Positions 55,506 to 64,000 of a DNA stretch of 64,000 bases are shown in pieces. Positions within the stretch are counted from its first letter, which is position 1. Every line of letters begins with the position of its first letter. The stretch spans positions 35,614,815-35,678,814 of the forward strand of contig OX291543.1 of NCBI GenBank assembly GCA_946406115.1, in the 5' to 3' direction. This DNA is from Apoda limacodes (lineage: Eukaryota > Arthropoda > Insecta > Lepidoptera > Limacodidae). The notes below the pieces were generated by a model, which was given only the letters and a program-made list of their open reading frames with translations, made no database searches and was not told the DNA's origin. Both the position numbers and the translations under genes were made by a program.

Positions 55506-57029
55506 TTTAAAGACCTATCCAACGATACCCAAAGGGAGTGCGAGACAAAAAAACTGACTACCTAACTATTGTAGGCACATACACATGCATTAATTTTAAC
55601 ATACAAACATTTCAATCTGTAGGAACGTACTCGCATATTTTTTTGTGACAACCCTGGCTCATTTTCAGTGTCTCGCCGTTTGCCAGCGTTATGCGCCGAG
55701 ACAAAGAAGTTCGCTCACTATTAGTAGTTATTACGCTAGGCAGGTAGGTATGTATAGGGGAAAAAGTGTATCTTTGTCCTGACACTATTATATTAGGTTC
55801 ATCATACGGACTTAGTGACCCTAATGTGCAAAGTTTTAGTCATTCTGTCTCTTTTTTATCCATAGATGCATCTCTTTTATTTCCCTATTGCAGTGTATTC
55901 TTATAGGAGTGAGTAAGAAAGAACATGAATCAATTAACAAGTTGCCTATTTTTCCTCATGTCTTAGTAACCGTTTATACGGTTTATGTATAACTTTATAA
56001 ATGAGTTCAATATATTTCGGGGATAATCGACAAATGGCATAATATATTTCAAATTAATAAAACAAAGTAAAATTCTCGCTTTTTTGGGGATAGTCGTTCG
56101 TACTAAGTCGACAACATGTCGTAGTAAAAAACCTACAATTTTACTTAACTTGCTTAATCCTAAAGCTAGTCCTTATTACTTAAAGAGTTTCATTGTGTTA
56201 ATGTATAACTTAATATTAGCGTTCATGAATTCGAGAAACGTTATAAAAAGTAAATGCAACTATAGATGCAGTTTGTGCAGCAGTATCGTAGCGGTGAAAA
56301 CAGTCGTCAAAAGATGACATAATAATTATGTGCTGCAACTGGTAGCACAGAAATATATTAAATATATATAATTAAACATTATTCATAATGCCCGGGTTAT
56401 TCGTATGTTTGTAGGTATGTATGAATTTATGTAGTTAAGTATTAATGTACATAATACGCAGGTTTATATATGTATATATCTTTTTTTTGCGTTTGCACCT
56501 ACCGACACTTTTTCCTGAAAATTTGTAGGTTGACTGGTAGAAAGTGTTGTTAGTTTTAGGTCCACCTTTTGGTGTTCAATAAAGAATATCAATAAATAAT
56601 AATTTATTTTAACCTTATTCCAAATAATGTGTTTAAAATCGGCCTCATAATTCAGTTCCCTCTTAATTATAACTAAAATAATCCCAAATACAAATCTGTA
56701 TTGAAGTCTAGAGAAATTCAAAATGAAGTAAAAAATAATAACAGTATAGTAATATACAGAGAAATGAAACAGTCTGATTAAAAGAGACACAATACAATTC
56801 AAAAAGTTAAACGGAGCGAACGTTTTGTCGAGAACATTGCTGGTGCTGCATGCGGGCCGCGGAAATGAATGGAGGCTGAACACTACAGAAATGGAAGACT
56901 TCAGCTGTTACTTCTGTTTTGTTCAAGTTTATGTTCTAGAGCCCAACGCGGAATCTTTATAGTTTGTTCATGTCAGTCCATGTGTCACAGTTATTCCACT
57001 TGAGCTATAAGCACATAATTATAAATATT
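55506..57029. other. No gene recognised
   Basis: AT-rich. The minus-strand frame 56464-56883 and the plus-strand frame 56084-56317 have no recognisable domain. Confidence 0.4.
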
Positions 57030-57165
57030 TGGCTGATAGAGTCATTACTGCTCCACCGGGCTTTCTGAGGCGAGACTCTGAAGGAGTCTCCGCCCATTTA
57101 GCGCCCAACGCTCAAGGGCTCCCCGCGGGGGCAGCCTCGGCTTAGGTTGTTGATCTTGGGGTTGG
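57030..57165 (+). repeat. GC-rich repeat, second copy of 43905-44215
   Basis: Shorter copy sharing GGCGAGACTCTGAAGGAG and CGCTCAAGGGCTCCCCGCG-like blocks; only about 135 bp align. Confidence 0.65.
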
Positions 57166-57376
57166 GGTTCATAAGTGTGTATTAAAATGTGGCATCTGTT
57201 CTAGTATTACAAATGTGATCGTTGGTGTGTTGGTTTATTGATTTGTCCATCTTTAACTCGGCGACGAAGAAAGACCCGAGAATCACGTGGGCTTTTTATT
57301 TGATGAAGATTGCTTAAAGAATTATTTTCGATGGCGTTACGTTGATTCATTGTAGTGTTCTTGTAGTCACGTTCCC

Positions 57377-57510
57377 GCTTTATCATCAGACCCTGGATAT
57401 CGTCTAAGACTAGGATGCTTGTCACACAAATCAAACAAGCCCAAATCTTTCATTACAGAGTTCCAGTGACCACCTTCCAGCTTTATCATCAGACCCTGGA
57501 TATCATACGA
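57377..57510 (-). repeat. Dispersed repeat with internal duplication
   Basis: GCTTTATCATCAGACCCTGG plus ATATC occurs at 57377 and again at 57480. The motif is familiar from dispersed repeats in Lepidoptera. Adjacent TCAAACAAGCCCAAATCTTT probably belongs to the same repeat. Confidence 0.6.
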
Positions 57511-58827
57511 ATTCGAATCCTGACAATAGATTACTCTTTTATCAAAACATAACACTTTTTGTTACGGCTCGGAACGTAACACTTGTATTTGTATATGTTT
57601 ATTATCCCCATTCATAAAATTGTCGTACTATGGGATATAACTGAAAATTAATACCTAAGAAGTAAAGAAGAAAGTAAACGATCAAAAAAGTAGTAAACAA
57701 GAAATCTCTTTATTTACTTTATCAATAATAATGTAATAACACTCACTCGATTGGAAAGTACTAGTATAGATACAGGATTGGAAAACGCTGCGATCGGTCT
57801 CCGGTCTCCACGGTGGGTGCTCGTTCCTTACGTTTAGAAATGACATCCCCCCACCTAACTGACCTTCAGAGGAACCCAGATTGGTTGCCTCATAGACTCG
57901 TTTTCTAACAACAATAAATTATTTGAATGTTACAGGTTTTTTTTTTGTGGCGTTATTTGAGTCAATAGACTCAGATGTTTGATAATTATTTGTTTGTCTA
58001 ACATTTTATTTTTAATTCGAGTTTTACTTGAAACACTATCAAACTACCTAGTGGGCGTTGTTTATTAAAAAGGATGAGTACGATTCGAAAATAAGTTTTC
58101 TATAACGGATTAACGGTAGTTAACAGACAGTTGCCGTGGACGCGGCTTCGGGCAGGCAGAGTCAGTTAAAGTTACCGTGATTACTGTCCATTAACTGTAG
58201 CGTTAAAATGATGAATAGATATCGAGAATTGTTTAGTATTTAAATTTAAATTAATAAAAATTTAATTAACAAGTAAAATGAACGTTACTTTTACTTTTAC
58301 GTTACTCAATTTCAAATTAAATCCTACATTTTGATTTAAATTTCAATATAACTTGAAAACGGATTACACAGGAGTCCACTTAAAACGATGTGAATTTCTG
58401 ATTTATTCCACACTTGCTGCTTTTAACTTTGTACTTTTGATTTATTTATCTAAGCAAACCGTACATGTAATGTGATGCGCATCAATCTTGCAGGTACGTG
58501 TATGTAGAGTTTTGATAAAGCTTCGGGATCAGTTAAAGTTTTAACTATTTATTAGCTCCTACTATTAGGTTTTCCAACTTTTAAGAAAATCTTTTTGATC
58601 GTTTTAAATATTAGTTATACAGCAGATAGATTAAAAAAAAACTGAATATTTTCTGCTGTTTCATTGTTTTTGCAATCTATTTACGAATTTTATATAAGAC
58701 TTATTTTTAACTGACTCCAAAAAAAGAGATTATCAATTCAAACCGTAATATTGTCAGAAATGCAGTTTTTGTATATGATAGTCTATACCAGCTTCTAAAC
58801 ATGTGAGCCAAATTTCGTAAGTCTATG
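57511..58827. other. No gene recognised
   Basis: AT-rich spacer up to the BEL/Pao LTR. Confidence 0.45.
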
Positions 58828-59228
58828 TGTTCGGTAAAGATAAGCGGTGACATCATGTCCTTTTTCTTGGTCGCCTGGCGTGCATTTAGTACTGAAAAAG
58901 TCGCGGACGGTTACGGACACACCCGCGTATTGCGTATAGTGATGTTTTGTTTATACGAAAAATACGATACATAGTTACGGACTGTTCATTTTCGGCTCGG
59001 TATAGCCCAAGTTATGAGTTATATTGGACATCGGTGTCCATAGTGTCGTCAGAGAAGTTTAGTGGACATTGCATACTGATCTACACCCGCAACAAGGAGA
59101 TAAGATTCCAACTCAGCGGTTTGAGCCGGATTTTTGTACCACTCTTCGGGTTTCGACTATCACGCTGGGACGGATTTCACTACACGCCTACGGGGAAAGT
59201 TGACGCAGCTACACGATAATAATAATTT
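58828..59228 (+). repeat. BEL/Pao-type left LTR (~400 bp)
   Basis: Starts TGTTCGGTAAAGATAAGCGG and ends CACGATAATAATAATTT. It is repeated at 61796-62234. After it the sequence continues into gag. The first ~30 codons of the open frame 59134-59394 come from the LTR, so the true Gag start may lie after it. Confidence 0.85.
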
Positions 59229-59229
59229 G

Positions 59230-60173
59230 GATTTAGATGTGCGAATGGAGGTGCTGAGCCATGCCGAACGAGATCTGGTTGAATCCGATTTGGAGCCGGA
59301 GGCCATGGCCAGCATCCTCACCGATATTGATAAGGCCGAGGAAATAGCGGACGAGATCAAACAGGCTGTAGGGGACCCGTCGCGCCCCAGCTGAAAGGGG
59401 GCCCGCTGGCCCAAACCTGGGAACGTCGGAACTACTGAGTAGGCTGCCGGTGTTGGATAACGGTTAGCCAGTCATTTAGTTCATATGTTTGCCAGCCTGG
59501 TCGACGCCCGCTCCCACCTAACTCCGGCCCAAAAGCTGGTATACTTATTGGTATCGTTAGGCGGGAACCGCGTGGCCTTAACCAGCATCTCCCGCTGGAT
59601 GACGCCAGCTATACGGTGGCGCTAGAGTTGCTGGATAAGCGATACCAGAATCTGCGGTAATTGGCAAACGCGCACGTCTCCACTATTCTAGGGCTGTCAC
59701 GGGCTCAGGACTTTAGGAACCTACGAATGGGGTTTCTTAACGTCCTACTAGTCGTCTACAATACCTTGTAGGCTTTGGGCCTGCCAGTGAAACAGTGGTC
59801 TTTCCTGCTCCTCTACATAATGTTATGAAAATTGCCGGTGGACGTGAGCAGCCGGTTTGAGTGCTCCCACGGGGGAGACTTCGACAACCCCTTCACCAAA
59901 TTTGCAAATTTGGTGGGTGTTATGAAGGAGAAGTGGCGCCGGGTAGATAATGTCGCTCTCTCCGAGCCCTCCACCTCGTACGGTAGGACTAGGCCACCAT
60001 CGATGCAGGTACCTAGGCAGCCGCCTAGACCTCAAGGAGGTGGCCAGGTTTGTGCTGCTGAAGAGGATGTTGGACTGCGGACGTGTGTGTATTGTCGCGG
60101 TAGGGAACACATAGTGACCGAATGTCCCAAATTTATGAGTCGACGCAACATTGTGGTGTTACAGGGGTCTTAG
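59230..60173 (+). pseudogene. gag: BEL/Pao Gag remnant
   Basis: The first part (to a stop at 59392-59394) is acidic and helical (RMEVLSHAERDLVESDLEPE). Between 59395 and 59830 the Gag capsid region is readable only by changing frame: HMFASLVDARSHLTPAQKL, then ALELLDKRYQNLR and LGLPVKQWSFLLL, with several stops. The last part is open again (59832-60173): LPVDVSSRFECSHGG, then VALSEPSTSYGR and a CCHC zinc knuckle CVYCRGREHIVTEC (C-x2-C-x4-H-x4-C). This order and these motifs are those of Pao-type Gag, which packages the RNA. At least three disruptions are visible. Confidence 0.85.
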
Positions 60174-60189
60174 TGCAGACCATGGGGTC

Positions 60190-60990
60190 GCCCTTTCTTG
60201 GACACTGAAGAAGAAGAAGAAAGAAGAAAAACATTTATTTGACACTAAAACAATTATAAACATAGATAATTGAGTGCCAAAAAGGTCCCTTACTCACTTT
60301 GTATAGCGATTGTGGTGGTTTCCACCGTGATCGGGACAAGCCACGGACGGTAAGGTTGTCTCCCTCCCCCCTTGGTGAGAAGGGAGTTGTTGAGGGGAAC
60401 CCTCCCTGGATGGATGCGATCCCCAGGGGTTAGCCCCCATTCGAGGCACAGGCCTCCGCGCCTTACACGGCCACAGGAACATCTACTCCCCCCCGGAGTA
60501 CTAGAAGGGTAACATACGGAGACTCCCCCCCACGGTGACAGGGGAACCCTCCCTGGATGGCATTTCCGGTGCAATCCCCACGGGTTTCGCCGCCATGCAG
60601 AGTATGGGCCTCCGAGCTTGTCACGGCCGGGGGAGCTTCTCCTCCCCGTCGGAACTCGGATAAGATCAGCAGGGCGGACTTTGCACAGGCAACTCCTGTG
60701 AGGATGGTAAGCGCGAGGATGTCGCCGAACGTTGTTGAGTGGCCGCAATTGGAGCGACGTCCTCCATTCTTCCGACCGGTGAATCTAACGTATTGCGCCC
60801 CTTCCACCGCCAGCATGAGGCGTCCTCCTCACGAGGACTGGGAACCCATTCTCGGGTTTGAACTTCCTCCGTGTTAGTTGTCTCCCACCTATCCTTCCAA
60901 TCCCTTCCTTTATTAACTTGTAACCTCCACTGTTTCACCACCCCTTCCCTCCCACACGGTTTTGTTGCCTACTGCACAGGTTTGCGTTGT
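60190..60990 (-). mobile_element. Unidentified GC-rich insertion with AATAAA and (TTC)n end
   Basis: Read on the minus strand it ends GTCAAATAAATG then a TTCTTC-rich tail (plus 60203-60230), like the 3' end of a retroelement. The body is strikingly GC-rich. GGGGAACCCTCCCTGGATGG occurs twice (60397 and 60540) followed by related sequence, an internal ~143-bp duplication. Several overlapping frames are open on both strands, an effect of composition. It separates gag from the integrase remnant of the BEL/Pao element; I suspect an R1-type or other LINE end but could not confirm it. Confidence 0.5.
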
Positions 60991-61481
60991 GTTACTTCGT
61001 GGTGATCAGATAAAAACGCGCGCAATTTGTACTCTGGCCCCCCCAGGGGTGTGTAGTGTCTGAATGATTAGTAGAGCAATTAAAGTTGAGATCCGGATGC
61101 GGACTCGGTGCCAGGAATTGGTGGAAATTCGGTATTGGGGTTGTTAGAACAGTTTTTAGTGGCTGTTTTTTCCCTGAATTTCTCATGCCCGAGTACGATG
61201 TCTCAGTCATCGGTTTTTTAAAATGATAATGGGCAGCCAGCACAACCACTAGTGCCTGTACGTTTGCTGGACTATTTGGTCCTGAGAGGCCTCATTTGGG
61301 TCATTCCAGAGAGCTAGACCGAACTAGACTAGCATCCGTGGAGAGACGTATGACCCGAAGTTCGAAGTTTAAGCAAAATCGGTTGCATTTCTTAACTCAC
61401 TACCTGAGTATGTAGTGTGTTTGTATGTATGTAGTGATACCACCGTGAACCTATTGACGTGTTTTTGAACTACTGTGGCAG
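60991..61481. other. Spacer inside the BEL/Pao element
   Basis: No readable pol sequence. It may be residual, decayed pol or flank of the insertion. Confidence 0.4.
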
Positions 61482-61720
61482 ATGTCGCAATCATTTCGTA
61501 AACGATTCTCAATGGAGTATCTTCATCTTCTGCAGCAGCGCGTGCAGTGGTCTGATAAAACGGAACCTCCTAAGGTCGGAGACCTTATCTTGGTAAAGGA
61601 GGCCAATATGCCGTCCCTCCATTGGAGACGGAGTCGTATATTGCAATTGTTTCCAGGGCAGGGTGGAGTTCCTTGAGTTGCTAAGGTATTAGTTGGTAGC
61701 TCCGTCTGAGACGAGCTGTT
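61482..61720 (+). pseudogene. pol: BEL/Pao integrase C-terminal remnant
   Basis: An open stretch reads SQSFRKRFSMEYLHLLQQRV then QWSDKTEPPKVGDLILVKEA and PSLHWRRSRILQLFPG. The arrangement (aromatic/basic start, EYL..LQQR, PKVGDLVL.KE, W..GRI..L.PG) is the C-terminal DNA-binding domain of BEL/Pao integrase. The catalytic core is absent upstream. A frame change near 61675 precedes the last part of Pol. It confirms that gag and the two flanking LTR-like repeats belong to one BEL/Pao element. Confidence 0.85.
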
Positions 61721-61795
61721 GCGACCTTGTCCCGTCTCCCTGTTATTTAAGACTCTCCCGTTTGAGGAGTCTCAGCCCGATTCGATCTGGCTGAT

Positions 61796-62234
61796 TGTTC
61801 GGTAAAAATAAGCGGTGACGTCATGTCCTTTTTCTTGGTTTGGCATTTACTACGCCGGCTCGCGCCTAGTGTGCATTTAGTTCTGAAAAAGTCGAGGACG
61901 GTTACGGACGCACCCGCGAATTGCGTATAGTGGTGTTTTGTTTATACAGAAAATACGATACTTAGTTACGGACTGCTCATTTTCGGCTCGGTATAGCCCA
62001 AAGTTAAGATTTATATTGAACATCGGCGTCCATAGTGCCATCGGTGAAGTTTAGTGGACATGCACAATTTAGTGGTGCATTCTGATCTACACCTGCAACA
62101 AGGAGATCGGCTCCTAACTCACCGTTTTGAGCCGGATTTTGGTACTACTGTTCGGGTTTGGACTATCGCGCTGGAACGGATTACACTGCAAGCTTACCAG
62201 GAAAGTTGACGCAACTACACGATAATAATAATTT
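61796..62234 (+). repeat. BEL/Pao-type right LTR (~440 bp)
   Basis: Matches the left LTR with many substitutions and two insertions (about 20 bp near 61838, giving CATTTACTACGCCGGC, and about 18 bp near 62064). Identity is clearly lower than for the errantivirus LTRs, so this element is older. Confidence 0.85.
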
Positions 62235-62735
62235 CTCTCTCCCCTTTTGTATTGATATACCCTTAAAGTAAATTCCCTTTAGAAGTTAAAGTAAATTAGC
62301 TAGGCCCCTACTGACGATAGTACAGACGGACTGTCAGCCCTGCGTCAAGATGGCCCGGCCATAAGGTTAGTAAGTTACAGTATGTATGTATGTTTCTCCG
62401 CGCATATCTCAAAAACTTTTTTTTTTTCGTTGGAGTACCTTTACTCAATTAGGTATTCATTTGTCTTTTACTATCCTATACTATGCGAACAAAGTCTATA
62501 CAGGTGTTATACAGATGCGGTAAAACGTCAATTGTAAATTCTGTTACCCAGTTTCAAGGGGTACGGTCACAAAATTACTCGCCATCAAATTCAACGCAGT
62601 CCTAATAATTCTATGAATAAATTATACTCTCGGATAATTCGAAGTGCGCTCGTCGCTCGTCGCTGGTCCCCTTACAGATGTATGGCGCGTCGCCGAGCGG
62701 GTATCAGATGAGTAACGAGCTCGGAGTAAACAAGT
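62235..62735. other. No gene recognised
   Basis: Includes TATGTATGTATG and a CGTCGCTCGTCGCTGG stretch; no frame or familiar repeat. Confidence 0.4.
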
Positions 62736-62739
62736 TCCT

Positions 62740-63690
62740 AAACTAATACAAATGGGATCAATTATAATCTGATAAACCTTATTGATGGCACTTTGAAACC
62801 GCTTGTGAACACCGGATGTGTTTACAACAATATGTGTATAGGTTATAACATTAATATGCAAAAAGCTGTTGTTAATGACTTAGGAGTATTGTTCGACGTT
62901 ATAAACACATAATACAAAAAAGTAACCAGCAGACTGGCTTTATATTTAGAATTACCAAGGACTTTAAAATGTCGCGTAGTTTAATATACCGGTACATTGC
63001 ACTCATTAGAAGTAAAATAGAATATAATTCCATAATTTAGTCGCCCTACAATTCTGTACACATTAATCGTATCGAACGAGCGCAGAAAAAGTTCTTAAGG
63101 ATGCTGAGCTTCCGTTATAATCTCGATCGACATCTTAATACGTATGAAAGAAGACTAAAAAAATTCAACATCGACACACTTGAGAAGCGCCGCAAATTTA
63201 GCGATTTTTCACGTCTTCATAAAATTATATACTCCTCTATTGATTCCGCTAATATTCTATCGCTCCTTAATTTTAAAACTAACTTTAAGTTTCGCTACTC
63301 CAAATCCTTTACCTTTTGTGAATACAAAAATAATACGTCCTATTATTATTCAATTTCAAGAATATTTCGTCAATACAATGATCTAATTAAAGATAAGAAC
63401 AACATAAAAGTATATATTAATCAAAGTAACCTAAAAATGTTCCTTAAAAATGTTAAATCTTTTAATTCACTTTTTTGACACCTAATAACTATTATTTAGT
63501 CTAGATTAAGTTATCTAAACTTGACGTGTTTCTCAGCCGTATTTTATTGTACTTTTACTTTAGTTATGCATATTATCTAATACGTAATATAAACACATGC
63601 CGTAGGGTTTCAGTCTGTTCACTAAATGTTTGTATAAATAAACTGTATATATTCTGTAACCTGTTATGAGTATAAATAAATAAATAAACT
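62740..63690 (+). mobile_element. LINE, 5'-truncated 3' end
   Basis: Coding remnant 62740-63478 followed by an untranslated region and a tail of AATAAATAAATAAA near 63673-63687. The tail and the RT C-terminus indicate a third LINE family, distinct from the jockey copies. Confidence 0.8.
62870..63478 (+). pseudogene. LINE reverse transcriptase C-terminal region
   Basis: DLGVLFD (62877), the usual motif after the palm, is followed by decayed sequence with stops to about 63040; then an open frame of about 140 codons begins at SVHINRIERAQKKFLRML (63056) and continues YERRLKKFNIDTLEKRRKFS and IYSSIDSANILSLLNF to a stop at 63476. This is the conserved RT thumb/C-terminal segment of insect non-LTR elements. 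The catalytic part is absent. Confidence 0.82.
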
Positions 63691-64000
63691 TGTGGTGGTT
63701 TAAGTTAATTTTGCAAGTTAATTATATATCGTCTTTTTATCTCTTAAACTTGTCTCCTACATTAGAAAATACACCAATAGGAAAAAACAGGCCGCGTTCG
63801 TTTTGGAATAAAAAGTTTCCACGTTTGATACTTTTCACGCATTTGATAACGTCAGTTTTGCCACAGACACTTATTGTTCGTGTAGCTTTGAAACGTTATT
63901 AACAAGAAATTTTGTTGCAAAACGAACAGTTGGCGTACAAACACAACGATAATAACACAAACAATACCATAAACAATAAATATGTATAGGCAGTTCGAGA
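63691..64000. other. Right edge, no gene recognised
   Basis: A plus-strand frame at 63690-63902 ends in IVRVALKRY and has no known domain. Confidence 0.4.

Larger units (their letters stand above)
58828..62234 (+). mobile_element. BEL/Pao LTR retrotransposon, internally gutted
   Basis: Left LTR, gag remnant (59230-60173), an unrelated GC-rich block (about 60190-60990), a spacer, a short integrase C-terminal remnant (61482-61720) and the right LTR. Protease, RT, RNase H and the integrase core are missing. No target duplication is evident (CTATG on the left, CTCTC on the right). Confidence 0.85.

Noticed and set aside
56464..56883. 139-codon minus-strand frame
   Set aside because: No recognisable domain; the composition suggests a chance frame.
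60290..60941. Several overlapping 85-150 codon frames in the GC-rich block
   Set aside because: Open on both strands in multiple frames because GC-rich sequence has few stops; none shows a domain.

Overview
The window reads as AT-rich insect nuclear DNA, most probably from a moth or butterfly. This is inferred from the repeat families: a jockey-type non-LTR element whose 3' end appears at least six times, an errantivirus with a baculovirus-F-like envelope gene, a BEL/Pao element, mariner and Tc1 transposons, and short dispersed repeats familiar from lepidopteran genomes. I found no convincing host protein-coding gene, tRNA or rRNA. Nearly everything recognisable is a mobile element, a relic of one, or a tandem or inverted repeat.

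Layout. 0.4-0.8 kb: a 41-bp satellite. 1.0-11.3 kb: a nested stack in which a 7-kb endogenous errantivirus (2750-9757, minus strand: gag, pol, env, two 412-bp LTRs, 4-bp target duplication) sits inside a decayed Tc1-like transposon, flanked by jockey fragments. 11.3-16.3 kb: minisatellites (21 x 28 bp and 39-bp units) and an inverted sequence pair of which one copy carries a SINE-like insertion. 17.6-18.8 kb: a hairpin MITE and a truncated Tc1 element with perfect terminal inverted repeats. 22-24 kb: a jockey 3' fragment and a non-autonomous pogo-like element. 25-31 kb: a large complex palindrome with near-identical 1.3-kb arms, nested smaller palindromes and 72-bp tandem repeats. 35-36.4 kb and 50-51.5 kb: two opposed copies of one unclassified repeat. 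36.8-41.5 kb: a fold-back array of about 150-bp units split by a nearly full-length but dead jockey element. 42.5-43.8 kb: a mariner with one frameshift. 44.2-46.9 kb: a second LINE family. 47.8 kb: a 35-bp minisatellite. 49.5 kb: a 5'-inverted jockey copy followed by a perfect hairpin. 53.9-55.5 kb: two LINE fragments. 58.8-62.2 kb: a gutted BEL/Pao element. 62.7-63.7 kb: a LINE 3' end.

The coding sequences serve transposition only (integration, reverse transcription, envelope function), and every one seen has at least one inactivating change. The notable signal is structural: several independent long inverted repeats, three homogeneous minisatellites, and nested insertions that allow relative dating. 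All calls come from reading the sequence; no database search was possible.
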